Source of the DNA: Bullera alba
Lineage: Eukaryota; Basidiomycota; Tremellomycetes; Tremellales; Bulleraceae
DNA: 64,000 nucleotides
Direction of reading: 5' to 3'
Assembly (NCBI GenBank): GCA_001600095.1
Contig: BCIX01000001.1
Coordinates: 7,527,198-7,591,197, forward strand
A program made the translations under genes and the position numbers. A model generated the notes under the pieces. The model had not been told where the DNA came from. It ran no database searches and saw nothing but the letters and a program-made list of their open reading frames with translations. Positions 12,197 through 24,319 of this stretch are shown here, in pieces. How positions within the stretch are numbered: the first letter of the stretch is position 1; each line of letters begins with the position of its first letter.

Positions 12197-15100
12197 ATGT
12201 CGCTTCAACGTCGACATATCCCGTACTTGTCGTACCACAAGGCGATCATCAGGGAGATATGCCGACCGCAGAAGGACGACCTGTTGATTCTGGCCAAAGG
12301 CTTGGGTATGCGACGGGTGAGCGGAGCTACGCGACTTTGTACATGGAGCGACCCTAGCTCATGCAAGTATTAGATCATCTGTGCGCTGTTGAAGACTTAT
12401 GACCGCAAAGAGGACCTGGTGCTAGTTGTTAATGCCACCCCGTCGGATGAAGCTGGTATTGGAGATGAGCTGGGTATAATGGGAGTGAGAGATCCTGGCT
12501 TCAGGATTCTGACATATGAGATGAGCGTGGATAAGAGGTCAGTGGCCACAGAATGCTAATAAGCCATGAGGCTGACCTGTACATAGAGAGGAGATGTACA
12601 GACGCGGAGGGCTATTCTCAGTGACGAGCAAGATCTTGGTCCATGACTTTCTGAGTGAGTCGGTCTCGGGTAGTGAGTAAACGACGGCTGATGATTCGCA
12701 GAGGGCACTGTGCCAGCCAAGCTTGTAACCGGCCTTGTCATTCTGCACGCCGAGAGGTAAGTCCAAGGCTGGTCGCAGAATATGATCCGAGCTTATCAAC
12801 TTATAGAGTCTCGCATGGAAGTCAGGAGGAATTCGCTGTCCGTCTGTATCGACGTGAGAACCAGGTGAGCTACTCGACTCATTGCTCTGAGATTCAAGCT
12901 GACTTGATGATAGAGCGGCTTTTGCAAAGCCTTTTCCGACGAGCCTGAGCTCTTCGCTCACGGCATGTCACCACTGAAGGACATGCTGATCAACCTGAAC
13001 ATGACAAGCGTGATGATCTGGCCTCGATACAACGAAGGAGTCAAAGTCGCCCTGGCAACGCGATCCGCCGAAGTGGTAGAGATGTACCAGCCAATGACGG
13101 AGTTGATGCGACAATGCCAGGACAGTATCACGGAGTGCATGGAGGCAATGCTGGTAGAGCTGAAGAGGGATCATTCACTGGTATGTCCAACTCGAAACCC
13201 CATTAAATGACTGGAAGCTGACCTCGATGTCAGAATCTCGATCTTGAAGACTTGAACGTCCGGAATGCTCAGTTCAAGAATTTCGACACCATGGTACGGA
13301 TGCGACTCAAGCCTGTCTGGCATAAAGTGGGAGCAAAGACGCGAATCCACGTTGCGGCCCTCACTGAGCTGCGGAACCTGCACACGTGAGTCCAAGACAT
13401 TGTTATAAGGCTGACAGGCAGTTGGCTATTGGAATACGACGCTGCTACATTCGCGTCATACATCAACACCCTACATCGTCAATTCGTTGTCGCACAAAAG
13501 TTCGCGACTGGACCAGCAAGGCATATCCACGACTACTTCAATGCCAAGGCAGCAGCTCTCCTGGTCGAAGCGTCTCAGGCACGTGTGTCTCGCAAATCGC
13601 TTCGCATGGACAACTCTCCGGATCCAGACGAGCACCATAATGGCTTAAGCGACGATGACCCCGCGCACGGAGGAGTCGACTCGCGAGAGCGAGGCGAATT
13701 CGAGGATGAAGAGGATGCTATGAGGGATGTACGAATGTCTGGGAATCCCGAAGACGACGAGGCAGACGACCAGATTATGCACTCGTTCGCCACGCAGTCT
13801 CAGCTGGTCCTGCCCTCGCAAAGTGATAAAGAGGCGTATGAGGACGAAGAAGACGATGCTTTGGTCGAAGTCGGAGAAGGGGAAGAACCGAGGGAGAGGA
13901 ATGGAGCGTCCGTGGCGCCTCCGCCAGTGTTCACGCCGATAACCTTTGACCTGGAGGCACATCTGGCGAAGTCTGTGAAGCGGAGGCTGAGGAAGGGGCA
14001 TGAGCCGATATTGGAGGAACAGCCAAAATGGAGTTTACTGGCCAAAGTCCTGAAAGAGATCGAGGACACGATAGCGCGGGTGGAGGAATCGCATAAAGGT
14101 GAGCCCACTCTACCCATTGCATGACCGGTCCATACTGATATGCGACTAGAAATGCCTGGTACGAACATCGTTCTCGTCATGACCTCGTCGGACCGGTCCT
14201 GCCTGCAACTGCGGCAGTACCTGACTACGATGATGAAAACAGATCCTCCTTTCGGGCCGAACGCCGGAAAGAAGATGATGGAGACGCTCTTCTTGAGCAA
14301 CTGGTCCTTTGAGAATAATAGAGTGTCTCTGGATGCTTACACGCGGGATGATCGTGATGAGGTCAGAGTCAAATATGGGGACATGGAGAAGGAGAGAAAC
14401 ATTGGGGCAGAGCGAACGATACCCAAATCCTGGCAGCACGACAAGACTCGCACGTACTACAAGCGACGCAGGATGAGAGGTGGCGCCAATGCTCCCGCCA
14501 GGCAGACCGCGGCCGAAAGGGAACTGTAGGTCGTCGGCAGTATACAACCTCCCGGGCTGATCGAATGCTCAGATCGCATAAGGAAGCCATGTTCGCGGCG
14601 CAATCTGCGTTCAGTGGTGGTCGCGGGGATGTAGCAGAGGGCAGCTCGTCCAATCCGTGAGTGCAGTCCTGCCGACAATGCTATCGATATTGATGCGCTT
14701 CATGCAGATCCGGCAGCAATGGGAGTACCTCTAGTGGTTCAACAAGTCAAGTCGCCTCCGTCGATCCCGAAATCTCTAATGGCAGACAGACTCTATCAGA
14801 GCCACGCGGGCCAGAGCAGTTATCACAAGCACTGATGGCCCAAGCGGGAGTGATAGAGGAAGAAGAACTGGATCCATCGTCGGATCCTCGGATGGAGCTC
14901 GATGATCTATTTATGCCGGGTTCATACGGCGAAGACTTTGACACGACCTACGGCTTGCTCGCCCCAGAAGACGCCGTCATCATTCGACCTTATGGAGGCG
15001 AAGACGACGATATTCTGTTGCAGGAACTGAGGCCGCGCTTCGTGATCATGTACGAGCCAAATCTGGCTTTCATCCGACGTCTTGAGGTGAGTCATAGGCT

Positions 15101-16395
15101 CTGACTTACAAACTCAGCTTTGTAGTTTTCAGCGAACATAACGAAGCTGATGGACGATCGGTCTCAGGTGTACAAGAACTGCAATCCGGGTCTGTCGTTG
15201 AGAGTCTACCAGATGATATACACAAATTCGTTCGAGGAGGACCGATTCTTGTCCACCATGTCTCGGGAGACGCAAGCGTTCAAGAGATTGATAGAAGATA
15301 GACAGGTGGGTCATAGTACTGTATAAACCGATTAAGCTGGCTGACTGAACCTAAAAGAGCATGGTCATTCCGATATTCAACAACAATCCTCGAGCTCCAA
15401 TGAGGGATAGTACCACAAGGGCGAAGACGACCTACTCGTCCAGAAACGCTGGCGGTGGGGACACAGGAGCAGAGGCCCGAGTGAGTCTTTATGGTTGCGC
15501 CATGGCATGCAGAATGCTTACATGACGCCTCCCAATTCCTAGATCATTGTCGATATCCGAGAAATGGGCGCCTTGCTCCCTTCGTTGATCGACGCGGCGG
15601 GCATCAAAGTCATTCCGCTGACGCTCACCGTGGGCGATTACATCCTTTCGCCGAAGATGTGCGTAGAGCGGAAAGCCCTGCCGGATCTGGAGTCAAGTTT
15701 GGGCAACGGACGACTGTGAGTTGATATAGGATCATGCTGGAGTGGGGCTTCATTGACGCGTGATTAGCCATTCGCAGTGCGAGTCGATGACGGCGCATTA
15801 CGAGACGTGTATCCTGCTTATCGAGTTTGAGGAAGACAAGTTTGGCTTGAGAGTGAGTACAGCTAAAAACTCCAGAGTCTTTACAACTAGCTGACACCCG
15901 TTTCAGACTAAGGAGGATGGCCGACGAGAGGGAGGACGGAATGCCCCGACGGAGGACCGAATGGACTTCTACCTTCAGTCGAAGCTCGCATTGCTGTGCC
16001 TGACATTCCCCCGTTTGCGGATCATCTGGTCGTCATCACCCCACGAATCAGTAAAAATCCTCTCCGACCTCAAGCTCAACCACGACGAGCCGGAGGAATT
16101 GCTCGCCGTGATGAAGGGCCAAGGCGAGGGAGAGAGCCTTCGAGACTCGGTGGAGAATGCGGCCGCGGTGGAGATGCTAAGAGCTATACCTGGGATCTCG
16201 GGGCATAATCTCAGATTGGTGATGAGTAAGATTGAGAGTATAGCGGAGTTGGTGTCGATGAAGGAGAAGGTGATCAAAGAGGTGATTGGGAACGAGAATG
16301 GGGCCAAGGCGTGGCAGTTTATTCATAAGGACAGCCGGGTGGAGGAAACCTTTGAGGGGATACCCATACCAAGGCGGCCACGGCCAAGCAAGTGA
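12197..16395 (+). CDS. RAD1: Rad1/XPF structure-specific endonuclease subunit
   Basis: Sixteen exons (12197-12316, 12374-12537, 12587-12654, 12702-12756, 12807-12864, 12914-13180, 13234-13385, 13422-14098, 14150-14525, 14573-14656, 14708-15086, 15126-15305, 15358-15480, 15543-15715, 15768-15852, 15907-16395) give 1149 aa. The N-terminal ~700 residues are the degenerate SF2 helicase-like region of XPF. An acidic linker ([16 protein letters not shown]) lies at 13830-13890. The ERCC4 nuclease domain follows with [33 protein letters not shown] and SLGNGRL: the catalytic GDX(n)ERKX3D signature is intact. The C-terminus has tandem helix-hairpin-helix-like segments ([16 protein letters not shown]). 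XPF/Rad1 pairs with ERCC1/Rad10 and cuts 5' of lesions in nucleotide excision repair and of 3' flaps in recombination; the partner is not in this window. Intron 9 uses a GTAGGT donor. Confidence 0.95.
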
Positions 16396-16682
16396 TCCAG
16401 TAATCAAGGTCTTAGTTAAGGATAGGATCGGAGGACTGTTGTACTCGATGGCGTAGATGGCATGTAGCACATAGCAAGGAGCAAGCCTTGAGCCCCTCTT
16501 CCGGTCGAGTCGGGTTTCCGTTCCCACGGTGCGAGAGACTCTCTAGCTGGATCGGGATTTCGGACTTGCCCGTCACTCGTCAGCCGAAGTGTCATCCAAC
16601 ATGCGATTCTGCTCACACTCGAGCAGTAATAGCTGTTCTAGTTCGCCCACGTACAGTAGACCACGTTCACATCGGACTCGAG

Positions 16683-18366
16683 ATGTCGGCCTTGGCATAT
16701 GATGTAGCACCAGCTGTGTCCGGCACGTCCGCCCCTCCGTGAGTGCCATCTCAAGTATCAATCTGCCCTCTTCCAGCTAGGTTTGTTGCTGATGACAGTG
16801 CAGTATTCCCAAGGCAAGGGCCTGGGCGGACGCATACAGTGCTTCTGCAACATCTACCTCTCCGCCCTTGCTGGACTTGACGCAGGGCGTGCCCAAGCAG
16901 CCGCCCCATGAGTCGTTCCTGAAGGCTTTGAGCGAGATTAGCGCTTCGGCTGAAGGAGCGAAATATGGTGCCATCCTCGGTGAACCCAGTCTTCGGGAAG
17001 CCCTCGCAGCGGAGATCAGGCTTCTGTACCAGCTCAATGGCGGACCTACCCCGTCAGACAATGTATCAGGAGCTCGTGCTGGTGATGGTGATGCCATTTC
17101 GAACGAGCACATGGAACTTGGCGCCCAAGAGGGAGGGGAGGGAGGTGGAGTGACAGCCGAGGATTTGGCTATTACGACCGGATGCAACATGGCCTTTCTG
17201 GTCGTCCTGATGGCACTATGTCCACCACATACATCGTCCGTCATGCTCCCACTGCCCAACTATTTCAACCACGCCATGTCTCTCTCACTACAATCTGTCA
17301 AACCAGTCTACATCCCTTGCGACCCGGACAACTCGTTCACCCCTTCGATCTCCTCTGCCAGGAAGTACCTCCAAGCTCAAGCCACCGCGCCAGGAGACCA
17401 CAGCGTCAAAGTTCGCATGATCGTCCTTTGCACCCCGAGCAACCCCACTGGAAGGGGATACAGCCACGAAGAGCTCAAAGAATGGTACGACCTGGCAAGG
17501 GAGTACAAAGTCGCCTTGGTGTTAGATGAGACGTATAGGGATTTCGTGGAGGGATCCGATGGGAAACGAGGGGTGCCCCATGGCTTGTTCGAGGAGAAAG
17601 ACTGGAGAAGTACCGTCGTCTCCCTTGGCAGCTTTAGCAGTGCGTGAATGTCCGAAGCGGTTATGTAGGCGATTTCGCTGACGATGTTCAGAGGGCTATA
17701 GGATACCTGGACACAGACTTGGCAGTATCATTGCCTCGCCGGAACTACTCAAGCACATCACCACGATATGCGATTGCATGCAGGTCAGTCCCACCCTTTA
17801 AAGCCCGCCAGTGTGATGCTGAGATTGTTTTGTAGATTTGCGCGCCGCGCCCACCTCAACTCGCTTTGGCACCCTTACTCCCGTCACTGCGCGCAGACCT
17901 CGACGCATCGTCAGACGCCTTGGCCAGCCGGAGAAAGCTGTTCGCCGAGGTTGTCCACGCTGTTCCAGGCTGGAAGGTCATCTCCTCTGGTGGCTATTAC
18001 GCCTACGTTCAGTTCCCAGACGACTATCTCTTCGCATCGTCCACCATCGGCCTCAAGAGGAAACGCTTGGGCAGCGAGGATGTGGCCAAGGTCCTTGCAC
18101 AGAGATGTGGTGTAGTCATTCTTCCAGGAGCGTTTTTCATGCCCAACCTGAGAGACGATGAAGCTTGGGACGCGGTAGTGGATGGCGAAAAACTCCGCGA
18201 GGATAGATGGCTCAGGTGAGTACTGATAGTCCGAGCCCCTTCATTATGGCCTCGCTGAAACAATGTCAGATTCGCCGTGGCCAATGTGGAAGACGAGGAT
18301 GTGAGAAAGTTGGGAGCTAGATTGAAGCAGTTGAACGAGATCATGGGCATGGGTGATGACGAGTAA
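16683..18366 (+). CDS. PLP-dependent class I/II aminotransferase
   Basis: Five exons (16683-16738, 16804-17639, 17692-17783, 17836-18215, 18270-18366) encode 486 aa. Seen in order: LDLTQGVPKQPP near the N-terminus, AKYGAILGEPSLREAL, ITTGCNMAF, CTPSNPTGRGYSHEEL (the NPTG substrate/PLP loop), VLDETYRDF (Asp pairing with the pyridine nitrogen), SFSKGYRIPGHRLGS (PLP Schiff-base Lys, its codon split by the second intron) and the C-terminal LRFAV Arg position. This is the fold type I family that includes aspartate, tyrosine and kynurenine aminotransferases. The amino donor cannot be told from sequence. There is no obvious targeting peptide, so it is probably cytosolic. Its 3' end is 77 bp from the end of the convergent CUE1-like gene. 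Confidence 0.85.
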
Positions 18367-18443
18367 GCAGGTGGGGCGCTCTGAATGGTGGAGCTTGTCA
18401 ATCCCTTGAGGTCTGTCATATAGATATGCATTGATTAGGGATG

Positions 18444-19304
18444 TTAGCTGGGAACTTGGCTTTGCTTTGCCTGTTTTTCCAGCATTCGCCTGGGCAGAGA
18501 TCAGTCACCTGCTGAACAACTCAACATGAGAGACAGCAAAAAACTCACTTTCTCGCTTCCAAGATGACACGCTCCTTCCTCGCTTTCAACTCCTGCTCCC
18601 GTCTCTCCTTTGTATCTGCCCAGGTGTTCTTCTCCCCCGACTTGGAATTACTTTCAGGCGAGAAAGATTGATCCTGACTTGGCGCGGCCGAGTCTTCCTT
18701 CTCTTTGCCTTTGAGCGAGGGGAGGCGTGTGCCGAGGCCATATCTCTCAATTAGGGATTGGGTCTTTGTCGGTGTTGACGATTTGGCATTGATCTGCGTA
18801 GTATCTGTGCTAGTGGTTACCGGAGTGGCTGATGGTGGCAGGAGAGACGGAGGAACGGTGAATATTGCAGGAGGCTAGTAACGCAGTCAGTCAGCTTGGT
18901 TGTGAGAGGTAAGGTGGTACGCACAGCAGGAAGGAACCCCCGCTCGAGGATCTCCTCGGATGTTGCTTGGACGGACCGCGTCCGGGATAGGCTGTAGATG
19001 ATATTGGGTGCTGGTATATCAGGGAAAGTACTGTTCACGGTCTCGACCTATCCACCGAGGTCAACGTTCGAGTCGTTGCATCGACCGGATAACAGCGCTC
19101 ACCATGGACAGAGTGACACCTCGAATACCACCTTCAGCTGTGCTAGCCGGGCCTGCTCACACGATCAGCTATACGGACAGGCTGTCGAGCTGTTCAATGG
19201 GGCTAGTCCACGATATGAGACATACCTGACTTGTTGAACCATCTGATCAAGAGATAGACAACAGCTATCAGGACCACAGTCGGGAGTATCTCCTCGATCG
19301 ACAT
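18444..19304 (-). CDS. CUE1: CUE-domain ER membrane protein (Cue1-like ERAD adaptor)
   Basis: Five minus-strand exons (19226-19304, 19103-19152, 18925-19047, 18549-18874, 18444-18489) encode 207 aa, close to yeast Cue1. Residues 3-22 (IEEILPTVVLIAVVYLLI) form one N-terminal membrane anchor. After GGIRGVTLSM comes a CUE domain: VETVNSTFPDIPAPNIIY, then YSLSRTRSVQATSEEIL and ERGFLP. A Ser/Thr/Pro linker and a charged helix (KERREQELKARKERVILEA), then KRMLEKQ at the end, fit the position of the Ubc7-binding region. In yeast Cue1 tethers and activates the E2 Ubc7 at the ER for ER-associated degradation; that role is inferred. The stop is reached only with the last intron spliced. Confidence 0.8.
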
Positions 19305-19753
19305 GGCGTCTCCAGTTCCACTAGATAAGGGCGAGTTGCAGTCCCGGACACCAGGGTGATGTATTGCTGGACTGAGGCGATCGCGCTTTAACTGACTAAA
19401 CCACGATTATGCGCGTTGATAGACTGCTGCAAGACAACGAGATACAGGTGATAAGTTAGGTGTGAACTGACAAGTACCGGTACGAGCTTTGTGGAAAGAG
19501 CGAGAAGGACGGATGCGACGTCGACATGAAACCGCTCAGGATGCTTACGCGCACAGTATCGGTCGGGTGGCAAACGACCACGAGCTGGCTTGCATATGGC
19601 GTCGCACTACCGCACTGCCCGTTGGTGCACTAGCAAGCAGGAGCAAGCTAGGTGAACGAGTCTCTGTGATACATGCAATGGTCTGTCAACAGCAAGGTCG
19701 TCTGACCATCTTCCCGATTACAACCTCTTCCTCGCTGAATTACGGCTACTTGA
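19305..19753. other. Intergenic, CUE1-like promoter
   Basis: 449 nt between the thaumatin-like stop and the CUE1-like start; both genes are on the minus strand. No further gene seen. Confidence 0.4.
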
Positions 19754-21519
19754 TCAATGGGCCTTCTTGCCTCGCTATACAGTTGGGTCAGCATCTGAAC
19801 ATCAAGACTTAGAGAAGAGGAAGGTATGCTCTCGACGCATGACTCACCTTCTTCTTCTGCTGATGGTGACCATGTGGAACGGGTCGGAGGAACTGCCCAC
19901 CCTTGCACTTGCCCTTATGCCCCTTGTGTTTCCACCGCTGTTGATCCTCCTCGTCATTCAGGTTGACCTGGGCGGTGGGGCCCGGTCGTATCGTCTGCCC
20001 GTTGACAATCTCTAGCAGCGTAGAGCCTTGGATCGTAGTGAAGACCTTGGTCGTTTGGCCATCTGTCCCCGTGACTATAGCAGTAGTGGTCACTGTATTG
20101 GTCACCAATTGTGACGTGGTTCGACTGGCGTCTGCCGCGTTGCCCGAAGGCGAGGGCGAAGGCAAGACTTGGGTGGAACGGGCTGCACTGGATGTACTGA
20201 TGACCGAACCGCCATTGGGGTCGAAAATAGCAGCTGCACCGTCGAGTAGTGGCGCGACGGTGGCGACGACTTGGAGAGTGCCCTTTGTAGCGGTCTTGGT
20301 GGGGCTTGGACCGACCTTGTATGTCTGCGTGCCCATCGTAGCCATGAAGGAGCACGTGGCAGTGGCATCCTTGTACTGCTCTCCAGGCTGCTCCGTCCCG
20401 ACGTAATCACCGTTGTTGGGGCAGAACTCGATGGTGTAGTCGGCCATCTTGTCGGGTTTGGCGGGACAGGTCCATAATGCAGTCTTGGATTTCTCGCTAA
20501 GACAGGATCAGTACGAGAACGGTCCAGATGGGCAGCAACGGGTGACACTTACTCATAAGCGTACTGAAAGCGTATTCCTACATCAGCGGTAGTCTCTGTC
20601 AAGGTAATCTATGCACTTACGGCATAAGCATTCTTGCAGTTGTCCTTGAACAAGCTGTAGTAGTCGACACCACAGATGGCACAGAGGATCGGGTCATTGT
20701 ATGCGCCTAACAAGCCGGAAATCATTAGCATAATGAAAGAAAGCTTGACTGCCACATCACCGGGGGGACTGACCTGAACAGCATGCCCGATTTCCGTATG
20801 GCTCCTGTCCGAAGCCCGCATTGCAAGGGGCGATACAGCCAAGATTCTTGCCCTCCTGGTCGATACCCGTGCGGAGTAAGGCCGGGCAGAGAGGGTTGAT
20901 GTTGACGGGGCAGTCGGGCTGGGGACAGGTCTTGATCGAGGAATAGATGTTCAACGGGACGTTGAAACCTGAGATCCATCAGCCATCACTATCGGGCAAT
21001 GACGAGAGGACCCCAACTGACCATCTACGAGGGAGATATCGTAATTGTCCTCTCCGTTGTCCGTGAGGGTGAATTCGGCTGTCAGAGCATAAGTTTCACT
21101 CTCTACGGGGGCCATTGAGGCTTACCCAGCGTCGCAGGCGGCTCATTGGTCACTTGGCTATAAGAGCGTGGTATCAGTATACAGTATACACCATTAAGGT
21201 CTATGCCTCACCATGCCTTGTCCCCATTCAGGCCTTGCCCACATCCCCCGGACAGACACTGAAACTTTCCATCTTGAATGGTACAACCCGTCCTCGCCCA
21301 TATCCGCCCCGCGGTCCATTTCGTCGGCACTTCGAACACCGTGGATTCCATTGGAGCGAGTTCCCATCCAGTGACTTGATCGGGGACGGGCCCTGTGCCG
21401 GTGTGCATTCCTGGCCAGATGGTGGTTCGGCATGAGTTTCTGACCGTGACCTTTCGGGCGTCTACGTCAGGGAGGAGCAGGATGGCCGAGAGGAGGGCGG
21501 CGCTTGTCGGAACAAGCAT
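19754..21519 (-). CDS. Secreted thaumatin-like protein with Ser/Thr linker and basic tail
   Basis: Eight exons (21212-21519, 21126-21157, 21022-21078, 20774-20968, 20621-20706, 20553-20563, 19848-20496, 19754-19774) encode 452 aa. MLVPTSAALLSAILLLPDVDA is a clear signal peptide. The thaumatin fold follows: VTVRNSCRTTIWPGMHTG, GWELAPMES, GRIWARTGC, CLSGGCGQG, LAEFTL, YDISLVDGFN, and Cys-rich CPQPDCPVNINPLCP and CAPCN-like segments, then ACCSG and DNCKNAYAYAYD. A Thr/Ser/Gly region and a His/Lys tail (KHKGHKGKCKGG ... QQKKKRGKKAH) end the protein. Fungal thaumatin-like proteins are secreted, and some bind or cut beta-1,3-glucan; cell-wall remodelling is the likely but unproven role. Exon 6 has only 11 nt and the last exon 21 nt. 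There is no GPI signal. Confidence 0.88.
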
Positions 21520-22529
21520 GGTGAGAGTAATTCTGTGAGCGAGAGTGCAATGGATCTTTGTCGTTGTCGAGTCAAGGTGTGGAATGACCGATCGATCTGT
21601 CTGGTGCGAGTCGATCGTGAGGTGATGAAACGAGTGTGGGCCAAATGAGCGTGATTGTAGCTGAGGAGGATGCGCACAGGGTCCTGGGTAGGTCGGGCGG
21701 AAGATGTGAAGGGCGGATGGGTGTCAAAAGGCCAGCTAATGACAGTGATCTGATCGAGAAGAGCTAGTTGTTGATGGGGAAATCGTCGAGAGTCCCCTAT
21801 AACATCTTTTTCAGTATCGAATATGAACAGCAAAGTCAGCAAATAGATGAATGATCGACAGATCTGTTGTTCTTGGTAATAGAAAGCGATGGACATATGG
21901 TCGATCAAAGGCCTCGACCGATATCTCCCTCAGGCTGCCGCCCATGCTCTCACGGACGGCCCCTTCATCTCGACCCCTGCTCTTGGCGACATGTGTAACC
22001 GTAAGGAGGGTTTGACGGTATGCTACGCGTCTGGAATGACTGACCCCGTGATGGGATGATGGGAACAATGACTCTGGCAAAGTGCTGTCAAAGGATGAGA
22101 TGGCCACGTCGGTGATGTCCTCGATTTCGCGTTTCAGGTGACAGAGAAAGGAACGGCGTTACAGGGTGTCGGTAAACCTCGATCCGAGTCTCCGTGAATG
22201 AAATGGTTGCTCGAGTCCAGATGGGTGATCTTGAGCCTCCTTGCGAGATATCTTGACCGAAGTCGAGGACTTATGGATCGCGTCGGAACTATCACTCTGA
22301 GTATCGAGGCAGCATGACCTGGTGGAGAGAGAGGAGAGTTGATACATCCAGTTGTTGAAACCGTTTCGAATTCGACCCGATGATGGGGCAGTGACCAAAT
22401 CTAAGCTGGAAGTGCAAGAGCGGAGTATGTATGCGACCTGAGGCAGGCTCTTCTCCCCTCCGCGCAGTGAAGCTGACACCAGGATGAGCAACTTATTGAG
22501 ACAGGCAGTTGATCAACTCCACCAAACCT
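21520..22529. other. 1-kb intergenic region upstream of thaumatin-like gene
   Basis: I see no convincing gene on either strand; short frames here lack domain or splice support. It includes the promoter of the thaumatin-like gene. Confidence 0.35.
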
Positions 22530-23351
22530 ATGCTAAACCTCCTCGAGCAAGAGTCTCGAGTTGGTCTCGAGTCCTCGACCCTCCATAGAAATGCACGACG
22601 GAATCAATGTCCTCGGCCCTCGAACGCCCTCCTTCTGCCTCCACGTCTATCATCGTGCGGCCTTGCGGCCCTGCGGCCAAACCCTCTAACCAGTTTCACA
22701 ACGCATGTTGGGTCTTGGTCTCGATCTCGGTCATCTTGCACTCCACCACCAGGATCCCTGCAAAGGCACTCGCCCCATCTGGTACGGGGTCAACGACGAG
22801 GCCAATTACAGCCCACAGTCTCAGGACAGCGAACGGCGCTCGCATTAGCCCCGAACGGACTGGAAGCTGCAATTGTTGAACACTCAAGCGAAGTCAACCC
22901 ATACGCAACACATGAAATGACCGAACTTCCCTCTCATCCACCGCCATATCCAGAGTTTGACCGAGATAGCCTCAAGCGGACGAGACGGGCGTTCGAAGCG
23001 GAGTCTTCAGTATCCGCCAGCCGTGCGGATGCCTTCAACTCAATGGTGGCCCTGCCCACCCCGTTTCAAACGAATCAGGCAGCCCCAACAAGCTCCCGGG
23101 CTTCTCATCAGACTTCGGCACCATCACCGTCCCACGCGGCTAGTTTAGCCCGGATCGCCAATCGCTCAGAGGAGAATCCTATCTCGTCATGGCCACAGGA
23201 TGATGAGTGTGCTGTTACGAGGTCAATCTATCTGACTGTTGCTGATGATTTACATGATGCCAGGAAGTATACACGTCTTACAGTCTATAATCTAATCCGC
23301 TTAACAATCCTCCAAAGCCATATCACAGTGATACACCGCCCTCCCGCCTAA
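22530..23351 (+). CDS. Doubtful ORF, unknown protein
   Basis: A 273-codon frame begins with ATG at 22530 (MLNLLEQESRVGLE) and ends at 23351. The second half looks more protein-like, with ELPSHPPPYPEFDRDSLKRT and a PPxY motif, followed by Ser/Ala-rich sequence. A 42-nt segment at about 23221-23262 has intron-like ends and could be removed without changing frame. The last 51 nt overlap, antisense, the 3' end of the better-supported small membrane protein gene at 23301-23963. Another frame starts at 22607 (MSSALERPPS). No domain recognised; this may be a shadow of non-coding DNA. Confidence 0.25.
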   Translation: MLNLLEQESRVGLESSTLHRNARRNQCPRPSNALLLPPRLSSCGLAALRPNPLTSFTTHVGSWSRSRSSCTPPPGSLQRHSPHLVRGQRRGQLQPTVSGQRTALALAPNGLEAAIVEHSSEVNPYATHEMTELPSHPPPYPEFDRDSLKRTRRAFEAESSVSASRADAFNSMVALPTPFQTNQAAPTSSRASHQTSAPSPSHAASLARIANRSEENPISSWPQDDECAVTRSIYLTVADDLHDARKYTRLTVYNLIRLTILQSHITVIHRPPA

Positions 23352-23963
23352 TGTCCGACCTGTGTCCATACATCCCGACCACTGCCCGCCTCCAAGCACA
23401 TCTCCGCATCCCCAGCCGATACTGCCTTCTGGGAGATTGTTCCATTCGGACCAGTATCCCCAGACCACCGCACTCCACACCACAATGTTGAGGAGGATGA
23501 GCAGCCTGACTACCCAGTCTGCAGCGGGACCCGAGCCGGGTCTGTAATTTGGACAGTTGAGTCGATGGTGGTGAGCGAGCTCGACCTCGCAATTTCGACA
23601 GTAATTGATAGCGTCGTGGAAAGTGGGTGGTGGAGCGAGAAGTAGTGCTCTCTCCTCGTCTGCGGGCAGTGGCGCGTACTTTGGTGGTGAGGAGGTAGCG
23701 TATGCAGGAGGAGCGATGGATGCGACTGATCGAGGAGGTGATTCTGGGATGGTACTGAGTGCCAATGAGCCATAGTTTGCGCCCATGGGATTGGACGGTG
23801 AGACTCCAGATGGAGTCGAGCATGATCGAGGCGTAGGGCGTGAGATGGTTCTAGGGGCGGAAGGTGGTGGACGGACGGATTGGTGTATCGAGAATGAACC
23901 ACTTGATGCCCCGCCATCGTGAAAGCCAGAGAAGACAGGAGCGAAGAAGCTGGGACCGGTCAT
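23301..23963 (-). CDS. Small single-exon predicted membrane protein
   Basis: An uninterrupted 220-codon frame with ATG at 23963. The first ~115 residues are Pro/Ser-rich and disordered, with short tyrosine motifs (PPAYATSS, PPKYAPL). Then comes NYCRNCEVELAHHHRLNCPN, a Cys/His cluster (four Cys including CxxC, and three His) that could bind a metal. One hydrophobic segment follows (VVRLLILLNIVVWSAVVWGY), and the Cys-containing C-terminus would lie across the membrane. I do not recognise the family. Lack of introns is unusual beside its neighbours. The composition and the cysteine/hydrophobic arrangement make coding likely. Confidence 0.6.
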   Translation of the reverse strand: MTGPSFFAPVFSGFHDGGASSGSFSIHQSVRPPPSAPRTISRPTPRSCSTPSGVSPSNPMGANYGSLALSTIPESPPRSVASIAPPAYATSSPPKYAPLPADEERALLLAPPPTFHDAINYCRNCEVELAHHHRLNCPNYRPGSGPAADWVVRLLILLNIVVWSAVVWGYWSEWNNLPEGSIGWGCGDVLGGGQWSGCMDTGRTLGGRAVYHCDMALEDC

Positions 23964-24319
23964 CTCGCCAAGTCATCTACGCTCTTATGCAGTGACGTTA
24001 GCTGTCTTTGAGGCAGGATGGAGAGGCTGAAGCAGTAGTTGGAGTGAGCCACTCGATCGTGTAAGTAGTACAACATGGAATATCTGATCAGTCTTAGTCA
24101 AACAGCAGACTCTGGTCGAAGACCGGACATCCTTTCATCAGGAGATCGTCAAACGCGATGCTCGCTGGAGAAGCGAGACAAAGGACACGATCCTTTGTCT
24201 CTGGGTGCGTCAGAGTTTACCGGCGCGGCATTTCTCGGTGTAGTGTGTCAGTGATCACCAAGGCAATCAGCGTACGAGAAGACGAGACTATATGCGACAG
24301 ATAAAACAGTGCATACAGC
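23964..24319. other. Intergenic region
   Basis: 356 nt holding the presumed promoter of the small membrane protein gene and the 3' end of the first DUF6534 gene. Nothing else seen. Confidence 0.35.

Noticed and set aside
13800..14300. Long minus-strand frames over RAD1
   Set aside because: Antisense to RAD1 coding exons and rich in the mirrored Glu/Asp codons (Ser/Phe runs); no motif.
22607..22879. Alternative start MSSALERPPS for the doubtful plus-strand gene
   Set aside because: The frame closes after 90 codons and no clear junction links it to the better downstream frame.
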